Below the pieces are notes generated by a model that did no database searches, had not been told where the DNA came from, and saw nothing but the letters and a program-made list of their open reading frames with translations. Positions 1 through 8,783 of a DNA stretch of 47,677 bases are shown here, one piece after another. The stretch is taken from NCBI GenBank assembly GCA_020054495.1, contig JAHWGK010000020.1, positions 1 to 47,677 on the forward strand, given 5' to 3'. Origin of the DNA: Thermoplasmata archaeon (GTDB lineage Archaea > Thermoplasmatota > E2 > DHVEG-1). Position 1 is the first letter of the stretch. Each line of letters starts with the position of its first letter. A program made the translations under genes and the position numbers.

Positions 1-1760
1 TCTATGTAATAGTATAGTGTTTTTCCATTGACCTTGTTGCTTGTGTCAACATCGTTAATGTAGTCAGAAAGACTAGTTCCATCCACTGCCAACCCACAAT
101 TAACCATATCATTGTCTCTTAAAATACTATCACCAGAGTTATCTAATAATATTCCTCTTATACAGTTACTAATAACATTTTCACTGAGGTAGTTGTTTGT
201 TGACTCTACAACCCATATACCACAAACCTGTATATTTGAAAAAGTATTGTTTGAGATAATGTTGCTATTTGATAGACTGTTTAAATAGATACCAGTAAAA
301 AAGTTATTCCTACTTGAACAATTTCTTATTATATTATCCGAAGAAGTAACAAAAAATACTCCATGGCCGCCATTATTACGGAAGTTGCAATTTTCTATAG
401 TACAATTTGAAGTACCCGCAGATACAAGACCTTGAAAATTATTACTTATTTCAAGATCTTTAACTAAAATATTTGTACAGGAGATTAACCCGATAAAAGC
501 AGCGTCGGCAGGTATTTGTTCATTATGATGATCAGTCCAATAATATATTGGATTACCATTAATCGTGTTTGAAGTATCAATATCGCAATAAAAATCTGAA
601 ACAAACGAGGATCCAATACCAAAATTTTCATAATTATTATTTAGAACGTTTCCTCGCATTGTTGTATCTGGCGCATAGGCAAGACCAATTCCCTCATAAC
701 CATTATAAATTGTACAATTCACAATTATATTACCTGATGACTGCTGAATGTGTATTCCACTAAAACCATTTCCAATACAAGTACAGTTAATAATTTGATT
801 ATTATGTGCGTTTTGAAAAAGAAGGATATCATCGCTATTTTCATAGCACAAACAATCCCTAATTTCATTTTCACTTGAGTCAATCATATGGATTGCTACA
901 AGATTATTATAGAGCTTACAATCAAATATTTGAGAATTCGATGAACCAACCATTGAAATACCAATCCAATTGTTATTATAGATTTTACAATTAGATACTG
1001 TAGCATAATCCCCAATAATCAATATTGCTGCCTGATAGTAATCCCCCTGGTTATAGTTTATACTGAATCCAGTGATATATACATTATCTGCTGTTATGGT
1101 AACTGTATCTAGAGAACTATTAAGTATTGACCCGTTTATAGCAGTAAAGTCTCTGTCTTCTCCTATTAACTGGATTGATTTGTCAATGATTATATTATCA
1201 TAATAAGGAGAAGATTCACTATAAACAAAAATAGTATCTTCATCATTGGCTGCATCTATTGCGTCTTGAATAGTAGTATAATTGTTTGGACCTGAACCTC
1301 CAACATATAGTATGTTTCCAGAATTTGTTTCTAAAGATTTTAATATATTTTTATTTAAAGTGGTAGGATTTGATTCTCTTGAAAATACTTTATTTGTTAT
1401 GCTAAAATTATTATCTAATTTTTCAGAGGTAACAGCTCTATTTGGTCGCTCTATTTTTCTATACTTTAAAATTTGAGGATTATCGGAATAGTCATAATTT
1501 GAATCAGGATTTAAATAGGTATACTCATACAAGCCAAATTCATCAGTAATCAAATATACACTCTCTTCTACGGTAAGGCTGTCAAAAGCATCGTCTGGTG
1601 TGTTATAGGAGTTGATATATTTACTATTCTTCTCCGTTTTTCGATCTTCTATGCTATTTATTTTTAATGAATTTCCGCTTATGCTAGGTACAATAGTAAC
1701 TCCAATAAATAAGATTATTATTGCGACAACTAAGCCTTTCTTAAACAAATTATATTCCAC
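1..1760 (-). CDS. Secreted NosD-type right-handed beta-helix repeat protein (partial, C-terminus beyond window)
   Basis: The frame is open from a GTG at 1760 to the left edge, so the C-terminus is missing. The GTG follows a GGGGG Shine-Dalgarno-like run, as for the M28 gene nearby. The N-terminus has lysines and a hydrophobic stretch (VVAIIILFIGVTIVPSIS), a signal peptide. After about 130 residues of linker it reads LYVGGSGPNNYTTIQDAIDA, the usual entry to a beta-helix, followed by many short N-rich rungs such as NCKIYNNNWIGI. NxINGxPIYYW and NKVNGKTLYYYI are typical of the NosD/periplasmic copper-binding family. This fold binds or cleaves polysaccharides or acts as a surface protein; no catalytic residues can be assigned. 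It heads the secreted-protein island. Whether it carries the MPRNK tail of its neighbours cannot be seen here. Confidence 0.85.
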   Translation of the reverse strand, partial: MEYNLFKKGLVVAIIILFIGVTIVPSISGNSLKINSIEDRKTEKNSKYINSYNTPDDAFDSLTVEESVYLITDEFGLYEYTYLNPDSNYDYSDNPQILKYRKIERPNRAVTSEKLDNNFSITNKVFSRESNPTTLNKNILKSLETNSGNILYVGGSGPNNYTTIQDAIDAANDEDTIFVYSESSPYYDNIIIDKSIQLIGEDRDFTAINGSILNSSLDTVTITADNVYITGFSINYNQGDYYQAAILIIGDYATVSNCKIYNNNWIGISMVGSSNSQIFDCKLYNNLVAIHMIDSSENEIRDCLCYENSDDILLFQNAHNNQIINCTCIGNGFSGIHIQQSSGNIIVNCTIYNGYEGIGLAYAPDTTMRGNVLNNNYENFGIGSSFVSDFYCDIDTSNTINGNPIYYWTDHHNEQIPADAAFIGLISCTNILVKDLEISNNFQGLVSAGTSNCTIENCNFRNNGGHGVFFVTSSDNIIRNCSSRNNFFTGIYLNSLSNSNIISNNTFSNIQVCGIWVVESTNNYLSENVISNCIRGILLDNSGDSILRDNDMVNCGLAVDGTSLSDYINDVDTSNKVNGKTLYYYI

Positions 1761-1935
1761 TTGATTTGATCCCCCAAGAATATGAAATTAAAATATATAA
1801 CATCATAATATAATTTAAAGATATCTGTAATGAAACGCTTTTCTCATTAATTTGGATTTCTTTTAAGGTTTTTTTCTCTAATTGTATTTATTAATTTTTT
1901 TGTTATTTTTTCATTTTGGTTTTTTTCCACGGTGG

Positions 1936-1996
1936 TTTTAAATAATACTACTGTTAAATAATAGCATGATATTTAATATCAATACTAATAGATGAG
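1936..1996 (+). promoter_or_regulatory. Putative promoter of the 2009-2542 gene
   Basis: The interval 1761-2008 separates two divergent genes. A TATA-like TTTTAAATAAT at 1936-1946 lies about 60 nt before the plus-strand gene. The rest of the interval is T-rich and I see no further gene. Assigned by position and composition only. Confidence 0.35.
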
Positions 1997-2008
1997 GTGA
2001 AAGAAAAA

Positions 2009-2542
2009 ATGACACAGCAAATAGATCATAAAAATATTGAAGAATCTCAAGTTAAAAATTCACGAAAATTAAAGAAGAGAGTAGCCAAAATAGTAATAAT
2101 ATTTGCTATTGTTGGCATAGTTTTTTTTCTTTTTAATAGCATGGGTTTTATCCCAATGTTCCTAAGTATACAGGAGCCTGTCGGAAATGCTGCAGAAATT
2201 AAAATGGCAGATCTAATTGAAGATATTCCAGAGCTTGCTTCTGTACCAAATTTAGAAAAAGTAGAAAGTGCAGCATATGGAACAGATGCAACAGTTGATG
2301 CTGTGATTAATGATTATACAACTAAACTACTAAGTGAAGGGTACAATGTTGAATATGACGGAACTGTAGAGATAGCCGGAAAATCTTATAGTTTTGTTGG
2401 TCTTTTAAAGGGAATTACAGCTGTTGGAATTGTAACAACTAATGAATTAATTGAAGAAATTGGTTATGAAACTGTGGTTTTGTACACCACCGGTAATGCT
2501 CTTGATTATCAAGATATAATTGAATGGGTTAAGGACTTCTAA
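2009..2542 (+). CDS. Single-pass membrane-anchored protein of unknown function
   Basis: The start is ATG 2009, 8 nt after GAGGTGA (1994-2000); an in-frame GTG at 1997 sits inside that ribosome site and is unlikely. The protein is 177 residues. A charged, lysine-rich N-terminus of about 25 residues precedes one strong membrane segment (VAKIVIIFAIVGIVFFLFNSM), and a soluble C-terminal domain of about 125 residues should lie outside the cell. The soluble part is acidic and alternates short helices and strands (VDAVINDYTTKLLSEGYNVEYDG), like small surface domains of other archaea. I recognise no family and no active-site motif. It is convergent with the PKD gene at 2642, and the T-rich stretch after its stop (2581-2596) could end its transcript. 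Confidence 0.7.
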   Translation: MTQQIDHKNIEESQVKNSRKLKKRVAKIVIIFAIVGIVFFLFNSMGFIPMFLSIQEPVGNAAEIKMADLIEDIPELASVPNLEKVESAAYGTDATVDAVINDYTTKLLSEGYNVEYDGTVEIAGKSYSFVGLLKGITAVGIVTTNELIEEIGYETVVLYTTGNALDYQDIIEWVKDF

Positions 2543-2641
2543 ATCTATGAAAATCTGATTCAGTCAATGCATTAAAATAATCTGTTTTTGTCTTTAAATA
2601 AAATAAGAAAAAAAAAGAAAAGAGAGATATTGGACTACAAT

Positions 2642-4003
2642 TTACTGTAGTCCTAATCGTTGTATCAATTGTCTTAGTATCGGGAACCCGTTTGGGAATA
2701 TATTTAGTATTTTTTGGAATAATGTGTTCGTTAACACTTTGTTTCTTGGCATAGTTACTGTTAATGTTCCTTCTGGGCCAACTAAACCGTTGATGTCTTT
2801 TGCTTTTGCAGTAATGGTATAGTCTCCTTCTTCATCCCAGGTGTGGCTAGCTGTTGCCTTTTCTCCAGATGCAAATGGACCTGTGATGATTTCTTCTCCA
2901 GTGCCATCACCCCAATCAACAATGTATTCTGCGATATCATCATTATCTGGATCTGTTGCTGTGAAGTCATAATCGTATGCAATTCCTGATTCGCCTTTTG
3001 CTGGGCCATCAATTTCTGGTTCATTTGGAGGACCATTTATTGTTGCTGTAGTCTCGTCAAAGGCATTACTTTGTTCTGCATCTGTAACAGTAAGACTAAC
3101 AGTGTAAACACCAGCATTTGCATAGTTGTGTGTAGGATGCGGATCACCGGATGTATTACCGTCTCCGAAATCCCACAGATACTGATAGGGTGATAATCCA
3201 CCAGTTGCCGTGCCATCCATCTCTATATCTTCATCAACTAAACCTTCATATGGTCCATTAGCATCACAAGAAAGTGGTAATACTTCGGCTAATACCAGAT
3301 CATCGTAATAAAATGTTGTTGAAGGTGAAGAAGTGTCGCCTGCCCATAGATCCACACATGCAAGATTCAACGCGCCGCCTCCACTAGCTCCATCAGTCCA
3401 ACTTTTAGTATTTAGTATATCATTGTTGTAATAGATTACTTGCTGGTCTGCAACAAAATCAATGTCTACTCTAATCTGAACCCATTCATCTGTTACAAGA
3501 GGTAATGTTTTTGAAGTATCATCATAGTCAACAGCAATACCTTCTGTTGCACTGAATCTTAATTGTGTTGACCAAGATTGTGTAGGTGAATAGGTATTTA
3601 ATAAAATGAAATATGCGCTGCCTGTCTGATCACTTGGAATATACTGCCATGCAGTAAGTCTCCATTTTCCAGAATTTACATCAGAGAACTCCTGTACCAT
3701 ATCGGCACCTATAGTTGTAAACCATTCTAATTGAAGAGAATTTGGTGAACTTTGAAATTGATCATCTGATACATAACCTGTTGCTGTTGGGTCATTGAGC
3801 CAGCCTTCCCATCCACCTTGTCCATGTAATGGACTCCCAGCAGCATATGAATCGAAGTTGTCGGACCAAGCCATATTAGCTGAAGCTGTATTTGGTTCAA
3901 ATAATATGCGTTCAGGATTTTCAACTTTCATGGACCCTACTGCTGGTAAAGCAGTTGCAATCAATAGCGTCACTACTAATATTCCTACTATTTTTGTTTT
4001 CAT
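2642..4003 (-). CDS. Secreted jelly-roll (LamG-like) and double-PKD protein with MPRNK C-terminal tail
   Basis: ATG 4003 is chosen because GGTGGAGGT lies just upstream; a GTG 18 nt earlier overlaps that site. The 453-residue product starts with a signal peptide (MKTKIVGILVVTLLIATALP). A domain of about 200 residues follows, beginning DNFDSYAAGSPLHGQGGWEG and reaching the YYDDLVL strand; this is the usual pattern of a concanavalin-like jelly roll that binds carbohydrate or forms part of a surface enzyme. Next come a canonical PKD domain (YLWDFGDGNTSGDPHPTHNY) and a PKD-like domain (VDWGDGTG ... ASHTWDEEGDYTITAKAKD). The last strand runs directly into MPRNK and a 31-residue helix-forming tail (2642-2752) shared with neighbouring proteins. 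No catalytic motif is evident. Likely role: substrate binding or surface structure. Confidence 0.85.
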   Translation of the reverse strand: MKTKIVGILVVTLLIATALPAVGSMKVENPERILFEPNTASANMAWSDNFDSYAAGSPLHGQGGWEGWLNDPTATGYVSDDQFQSSPNSLQLEWFTTIGADMVQEFSDVNSGKWRLTAWQYIPSDQTGSAYFILLNTYSPTQSWSTQLRFSATEGIAVDYDDTSKTLPLVTDEWVQIRVDIDFVADQQVIYYNNDILNTKSWTDGASGGGALNLACVDLWAGDTSSPSTTFYYDDLVLAEVLPLSCDANGPYEGLVDEDIEMDGTATGGLSPYQYLWDFGDGNTSGDPHPTHNYANAGVYTVSLTVTDAEQSNAFDETTATINGPPNEPEIDGPAKGESGIAYDYDFTATDPDNDDIAEYIVDWGDGTGEEIITGPFASGEKATASHTWDEEGDYTITAKAKDINGLVGPEGTLTVTMPRNKVLTNTLFQKILNIFPNGFPILRQLIQRLGLQ

Positions 4004-4040
4004 TCTTTTTTCTACCTCCACCTAATAATTTTTTAAACTT

Positions 4041-4110
4041 GTAATGTTTTGCTTTAATATAAACTTTTATTATATATTATACAACAAATTGTTAACAAAA
4101 TAAGAAAAAA
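4041..4110. repeat. Intergenic repeat copy 1 (promoter plus upstream-gene junction)
   Basis: This stretch is closely similar to 5834-5904. Both contain TAAACTTTTATTATATATT, then AAATTGTTA, then CAAAATAAGAAAAAA. Read on the minus strand it supplies the TATA-like promoter of the PKD gene starting at 4003. A weaker match to its promoter-proximal end (TGTAATGTTTTG) occurs near 7132. A duplicated intergenic unit points to tandem duplication or cassette exchange of whole secreted-protein genes. Confidence 0.7.
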
Positions 4111-4133
4111 GGAAGATTTTGGAAAATAACTTT

Positions 4134-5804
4134 TTATTGTAGCCCAAGTCGTAGAATTAGTTCTCGTAGTATTGAGAACAAATTAGGATGACTCTGTAGG
4201 AAGTTTAGGAATGATCTGTTGAGGTATTGTTTGTTTCGTGGCATACTAATTTCAAGTTCTCCCCAATCACTCTCAGCTCCATAGATATCTTTAGCCTGCG
4301 CTTGGATAGTATATGTTCCTTGCACACTCCATATATGACTCTCATTATAACCTGGAGAACCAGAAGTCTGGGAAGTAGTCCATTCTGTTATGTCTCCATC
4401 CCCCCACTTGATATAGTAGGATACATCGTCTCCATCTGGATCGTTTGTTACAAATGTGTATCCATATTCTTCTCCAGGTTTTCCCGTTGTTGGACCAGAA
4501 ATATCTGGTGTATCTGGAGGCCCATTCTCAACAATTGTCACCAGTAATACATCCGACCGCTGACTCTGATAATTATAAATATCCCTAGCTTTAGCCCTAA
4601 CTTCATACTCACCAGGTGAACTCCACATATGGCTCACAGAAATTTCTTCACCCGAACTATATGGGCCAATCCAATCACTAAATGTCCCATCACCCCAATC
4701 AATGAAATAGTAGACATCCTCACCCTCAGGGTCAGTTGTAAGAAATGTATAGTCATATTCTATTTCCTCCGCACCAATTGTAGGGCCCTCAATAGATGGT
4801 GGATATGGTGGGTAACTCATCATATATAGTTGAGTAAGCTCAGCAAGAGTTGCCAAAACAAGCTTTGAGCATTTTGTCGCATAGGTTATGTTCATATTTT
4901 CTATGGTGTCTTGAGGCTCGTGATAATAATAATTAAATTCATATTCATGGTAAAATATGCCATCGAATCCGTACTGCCAGAAATACCATTGATCACTAGG
5001 TGTAGAGCCGCTTGGAACTACATTTAGATTGATATAATCATAGTATTGCTCACTTATATCATCAGTAAAATCAGTTAGCCATAAAGAAGCAGCATTATAA
5101 TAAATCCTGATATTATCCCCATGATATGCAGTTATAGCAAATCCTATCATATCTACATTTAACACAGCAACAATATTATCACCATTTAAATATGCCTCAT
5201 AAGCATACTCATGACTACCCAGCATCCATTGTTCTTCTCCAGAAAATGCCACGAAACGAATTGTGTGATTAAATTCATATTGGCTTAAAATATATGCAGC
5301 TGACAAGACGGTAGCAACACCTGATCCATCATCATCAGCACCTGGACAATTGGCAACAGTATCAAAGTGAGCAAAGATGATATAAATCTCATCACTACTT
5401 TGATTTACACCATATAGTGTACCTTCGATATTTCGATCCTGATAACCCCCATTATTCCAATTATGATAACGTACCTCAAGACCCATACTTTGAAATTCAT
5501 TATAAATATAATCTCCTGCTTGGTAACTTGCAGAGGTTCCAGTAACACGAGGTCCGAAAGCAGTAATATTTTCTAAATATCCAAGATACATTGTTTCAGT
5601 TAACTGTTCAATGAGCTCAACGATAAATTCATCTAGAGAGCCTAACACTGCCTTATGTTGAGACCACTGATAGCTATCTTCATAAAGGTTTATACGAGGA
5701 GTGTTCTTCTCATCAGTTGGCCAGAGTGGTATACTGCTAACAGCTGATGTAAAAGCCAGGCTTAACAACAAACAAACAATAATCCCTACTATTATTTTTT
5801 TCAT
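4134..5804 (-). CDS. Secreted M28 family zinc aminopeptidase with two PKD domains and MPRNK tail
   Basis: The 556-residue protein starts at ATG 5804 after a GGGGG ribosome site. Residues 1-24 are a signal peptide. The M28 domain (about 65-330) keeps the two-zinc site: H146 in AHFDTVA, D158 in GADDDGSG, the catalytic/ligand pair E190-E191 in SGEEQW, D218 in NVDMIG and H295 in YYHEPQDT. Such enzymes release N-terminal amino acids from peptides; export implies digestion of environmental peptides. Two PKD-like domains follow (about 333-424 and 429-520, DWGDGTF and KWGDGDI), then MPRNK at 521 and a tail ending LILRLGLQ. The C-terminal architecture matches the genes on both sides, so all probably use one export and attachment route. 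Confidence 0.93.
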   Translation of the reverse strand: MKKIIVGIIVCLLLSLAFTSAVSSIPLWPTDEKNTPRINLYEDSYQWSQHKAVLGSLDEFIVELIEQLTETMYLGYLENITAFGPRVTGTSASYQAGDYIYNEFQSMGLEVRYHNWNNGGYQDRNIEGTLYGVNQSSDEIYIIFAHFDTVANCPGADDDGSGVATVLSAAYILSQYEFNHTIRFVAFSGEEQWMLGSHEYAYEAYLNGDNIVAVLNVDMIGFAITAYHGDNIRIYYNAASLWLTDFTDDISEQYYDYINLNVVPSGSTPSDQWYFWQYGFDGIFYHEYEFNYYYHEPQDTIENMNITYATKCSKLVLATLAELTQLYMMSYPPYPPSIEGPTIGAEEIEYDYTFLTTDPEGEDVYYFIDWGDGTFSDWIGPYSSGEEISVSHMWSSPGEYEVRAKARDIYNYQSQRSDVLLVTIVENGPPDTPDISGPTTGKPGEEYGYTFVTNDPDGDDVSYYIKWGDGDITEWTTSQTSGSPGYNESHIWSVQGTYTIQAQAKDIYGAESDWGELEISMPRNKQYLNRSFLNFLQSHPNLFSILRELILRLGLQ

Positions 5805-5833
5805 AATCTATCCCCCAACTAATATTTGAAATG

Positions 5834-5904
5834 TGTAATAACTTGAATTAATTTAAACTTTTATTATATATTTTGCAATAAATTGTTAGCAAAATAAGAA
5901 AAAA
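5834..5904. repeat. Intergenic repeat copy 2
   Basis: Second copy of the unit at 4041-4110, between the M28 gene and the C15-like gene. Similarity covers the TATA-like AT-rich promoter of the M28 gene and the purine-rich tract (CAAAATAAGAAAAAA) that ends just beyond the stop codon of the next gene upstream in transcription order. Confidence 0.7.
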
Positions 5905-5922
5905 GAGATGGGCAAAAACTTT

Positions 5923-7098
5923 TTATCGTAGCCCTAAAGGCAGTAGTAAACGTTGTAGTATTAGGAACAAATTTGGATGCTGTTGAAAGAACTGTAGGAA
6001 TGGTTTGTTTATTTTTCTGTATCTTGGAATAGTAACTTCAAGTGTTGCTTCAGGACTTATTAAACCATTGATATCTTCAGCTTTCACTTTAATTATAAAG
6101 GTCCCTTGTTCACCCCAGGTGTGTTTTACCCATAAATCTGTACCAGAAGGATTTAAATCAGTCGTTTCATAGTTATCATCACCCCAGTCAATGTGATAAT
6201 AAACATCATCTTCATCTGGATCAACTGCATTTAATTTGTATTCATACTCTATTCCTGGTTCTCCACGGTTTGTACCATCTATATCTGGTTTATTTGGAGG
6301 ATAACTTAAGATAGATTTTATTACTTCTCGAATAGTAACATTTGTTGCCTCCATAGCATTTTGAAGGGTTATTGAGGGATTCACATGAATAAATCCAGCT
6401 TCCCAACAGCGATAAGGATCACCAGTAGTGTTATGAATTGCTTTATACCACATTCCAAGATATGCAATATATTCACACAGATAACCACCAGGGTTTCCAC
6501 TCCAATCAACCCATGCGTAAACAGAAGTCTGATCATTCACAGCATCTGCAATCGCCTGGACTGGAAGAGTAGAATGACGTACATAACCAGGAGGAACACT
6601 ATCATCAGGTGGACAGGGTGTAGGTTGGTAAGGTGGTTTATTATCAGGAACCCATGAATTTAAGTTACGTGCATTATATTCGATTTCCCAAGGCCCATTA
6701 CCAGCACCGAAACTTATGATGACTACTGGTTTAATTTCGTCAGTTATATTCCAAAAATCTTCCCAAGTATCTTGATAATCGACCTCAAATGTACCGTTAT
6801 ATGAATATGGCGTTGGAAAATAAGAATAAACATTATAACCTAAATCTTCCCAGTTTGCCCCCTTCCATCCATCGGGATTCAAATAGGTGTCATTGCTAAA
6901 TGGTGCAATCATTTGGCCAGTTGGATTCCAATAGCCAGTAAGCATTATATTGCGAAGCTCTATATTTGATTCCGAATTATAACTTTTATAATTACTAAAA
7001 AAAAGTTCATTACCCGGTACCATTTGAGTGAAGCCTATTCCAATAAGTAAGGCTATTATTCCAAGAATCATGCTTTTTTTAAATAATTTATTTTTCAT
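5923..7098 (-). CDS. Secreted pyroglutamyl-peptidase-like (C15) protein with one PKD domain and IPRYR tail
   Basis: ATG 7098 follows GGGAGGT. The 391-residue protein has a signal peptide (about 1-30). Residues 50-262 carry the landmarks of peptidase family C15: the opening strand MLTGYWNP (family TGFxPF), an acidic motif GPWEIEYNARN with E138 or E140 as candidate catalytic glutamate, GGYLCEYIAY with C208 where the family has the nucleophile (GTYxCNxxxY), and GFIHVNP with H238 where the family has its histidine. C15 enzymes remove N-terminal pyroglutamate and are normally cytosolic and about 215 residues long, so a signal peptide and PKD fusion are unusual. A PKD-like domain (266-356, HIDWGDDNY) leads to IPRYR and the tail LILQRLLLPLGLR, a divergent member of the island's C-terminal signal. 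Activity is inferred. Confidence 0.75.
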   Translation of the reverse strand: MKNKLFKKSMILGIIALLIGIGFTQMVPGNELFFSNYKSYNSESNIELRNIMLTGYWNPTGQMIAPFSNDTYLNPDGWKGANWEDLGYNVYSYFPTPYSYNGTFEVDYQDTWEDFWNITDEIKPVVIISFGAGNGPWEIEYNARNLNSWVPDNKPPYQPTPCPPDDSVPPGYVRHSTLPVQAIADAVNDQTSVYAWVDWSGNPGGYLCEYIAYLGMWYKAIHNTTGDPYRCWEAGFIHVNPSITLQNAMEATNVTIREVIKSILSYPPNKPDIDGTNRGEPGIEYEYKLNAVDPDEDDVYYHIDWGDDNYETTDLNPSGTDLWVKHTWGEQGTFIIKVKAEDINGLISPEATLEVTIPRYRKINKPFLQFFQQHPNLFLILQRLLLPLGLR

Positions 7099-7223
7099 CT
7101 TCTACCTCCCATAAAATATATTTCTGCTATGTAATGTTTTGTTTTAATTAAAAACTTTCTAATTAATTGGACAAATAAATTTCATACCTTTTTATTAGTG
7201 TAAAATCTGGTTTTTTCGCTTTC

Positions 7224-7349
7224 TTATAAACTTATGCTCAATACAATTGTTACAGATGCTAAGACCGCTAGTACAAGCCATAGCACAAATTCGGAATATT
7301 CCCTTTTCTTTTTCAATTCAGCTTCTTTTGTTTTGAGTAAACTACTCAT
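7224..7349 (-). CDS. Small single-pass membrane protein, 41 residues
   Basis: ATG 7349 follows GAGGATGGG at a normal distance. The product begins MSSLLKTKEAELKKKREYSE, a charged probable helix, and continues into one membrane segment (FVLWLVLAVLASVTIVLSISL) ending at the stop. A basic cytoplasmic N-terminus followed by a C-terminal anchor fits a small tail-anchored or complex-subunit protein. I know no family. The overlapping plus-strand frame is less credible because it lacks a ribosome site. The gene lies 3' of the hairpin at 7414-7480 and 5' of the C15-like gene on the same strand. Confidence 0.6.
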   Translation of the reverse strand: MSSLLKTKEAELKKKREYSEFVLWLVLAVLASVTIVLSISL

Positions 7350-7413
7350 ATTTTCCCATCCTCAATCCACAATTATGAAACCATTATTCATCTCACAAAC
7401 CAATACTTTAGGT

Positions 7414-7480
7414 AAGGGTCTAGAGTTAGGAAAGGTAAAAATATGAGAGAATAATATTTTTTTTACCAATCTAGACCCTT
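7414..7480. repeat. Nested inverted repeat (hairpin)
   Basis: The outer arms are a perfect 11-bp inverted repeat: AAGGGTCTAGA at 7414-7424 and TCTAGACCCTT at 7470-7480. Inner arms GGTAAAAATAT (7434-7444) and ATATTTTTTTTACC (7454-7467) also pair. It could be a terminator or 5' leader structure before the 41-residue gene, or a remnant of a small element. No flanking target repeat is apparent. Confidence 0.6.
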
Positions 7481-7630
7481 CAAACAAATGACTATATCTT
7501 TTAATTAAACTTAAATGTATCCATAACAATCGTTAATCATAACAAATTGTAAAAAATAACACTGTAATTTTTACATTTAGACTTCAACATTAATGAAATA
7601 AAAAAGATATAATACGAGAAGATTTGTTTT

Positions 7631-7741
7631 TATTGAAGCCCAAGGTGTAGAGTTAGTTGTTGTAGTGATAAGAAAAGATTAAGACGGCTTAGAAAGGAAG
7701 TTTATGAATGGTCTGTTGATTATTTTGTTACTTAGCATAGT
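7631..7741 (-). pseudogene. Decayed copy of the MPRNK C-terminal tail
   Basis: On the minus strand this reads MLSNKIINRPFINFLSKPS and then a stop; one nucleotide of shift continues as LNLFLSLQQLTLHLGLQ and stop. This lines up with the intact tail of the M28 gene (MPRNK...FLNFLQSHPNLF...LGLQ), and the DNA similarity extends along the whole tail. It lies just past the stop of the caspase-like gene, with stop codons in between and no PKD domain. It is therefore the 3' scar of an earlier tailed gene, or the lost tail of the caspase-like protein. Confidence 0.75.
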
Positions 7742-7779
7742 ATGTTAATGGGTCTGAATCAATTATTTAATTTCGATTT

Positions 7780-8679
7780 TTAGGTGTAAGTTACAGTATA
7801 CTCGCCAGGATAAAGATCATGAATTGTAGGATTAAAACTACACATTAAGTTCACCCAATACTTTGCATAGTCGAATGCTTCTTCTGCAGAATTAATTCCG
7901 TCTTTATTTCCCCAGTAATCCGCTAATCCACCTAATCCATCTATTAGATAATTTGAAAAGAACGAACCATATGAAAGCTCATCTTCCTCGCATGACATCA
8001 ACACTACTCGACCTTGTGCTGATAGATCTTCAACAAATCCCTGAGTAAATGATTCAATGCTATAATCTTCAAGCGTAGTTCCAGCAAACATTGGGTCGTC
8101 GTTGAATCCTCCAGCGTAACAACTATCTATTACAAGACAAACGCCCTCTGATTTCAATAGGCTTAAAAAAAAGTTCAATAGATCATCCCAGATAATTGCA
8201 TACCATTTATCAAAACCTTTGTACATCGCTAGGATTTCATCTGCACCATCTGCTTCGTCTTTTGGTGGAAGATCGATAGGCATCCCATTTATATTTTTTA
8301 AAGGCGACCCATGTGTTGTTATATAAATAAAAACCATATCATCACTATCTGCGCTTTGAATTAACCAAAGGAGTTCTCTTATAAGCCTTTGACCAGTTGC
8401 TTCTGCTCCAGTAATTTTACGGATGTGATCTGTTTTCCAATTAGGCGAATCAATAAGCACTTCATACAAATCATCAGCAACTTCTAGCATTGATGGGCGA
8501 TTTTGCCAAGGATTGTTATAGTAAATTCCAACTGCAAATATCAAAGCCCAATATTCTGTATCTTCAAATGTTGAAAAATTACTAACGTTGACATTTATAC
8601 TTGATGCACTAGCTAAACCAATGAAAAGAATTACAGTTCCAAATGCTACTCCTTTTGTTATCAGATTATTTTTTTCCAT
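7780..8679 (-). CDS. Secreted caspase-like (clan CD) cysteine peptidase
   Basis: ATG 8679 follows GAGAGATGG; a longer frame beginning at 8709 lacks a good site. The 299-residue protein has an N-terminal signal or anchor segment (about 8-26). The catalytic domain shows EYWALIFAVGIYY (family opening strand), H123 in YITTHGSP, and C187 in LVIDSCYAGGF, the His-Cys dyad of clan CD peptidases (C14/C13 type). The later VVLMSCEEDELSYG and FFSNYLIDGL motifs are typical of archaeal and bacterial caspase-like domains. Such enzymes cleave after a specific P1 residue, often with calcium. Unlike its neighbours it ends right after the catalytic domain (GEYTVTYT), and a broken tail lies just downstream. Function may be protein digestion or processing of other surface proteins. 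Confidence 0.85.
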   Translation of the reverse strand: MEKNNLITKGVAFGTVILFIGLASASSINVNVSNFSTFEDTEYWALIFAVGIYYNNPWQNRPSMLEVADDLYEVLIDSPNWKTDHIRKITGAEATGQRLIRELLWLIQSADSDDMVFIYITTHGSPLKNINGMPIDLPPKDEADGADEILAMYKGFDKWYAIIWDDLLNFFLSLLKSEGVCLVIDSCYAGGFNDDPMFAGTTLEDYSIESFTQGFVEDLSAQGRVVLMSCEEDELSYGSFFSNYLIDGLGGLADYWGNKDGINSAEEAFDYAKYWVNLMCSFNPTIHDLYPGEYTVTYT

Positions 8680-8783
8680 ATTGCCATCTCTCTCGATACA
8701 AGTTATCATCTAGTTATTAGTATTTAAAGCTTTTATACAAATTGGCTTTGCAGCTAAAATATGATTTTCTCCGAGGTAGAAAA

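Noticed and set aside
7234..7446. Plus-strand frame of 70 codons
   Set aside because: It has no ribosome site and low-complexity composition, and it overlaps both the better supported minus-strand 41-residue gene and the hairpin.
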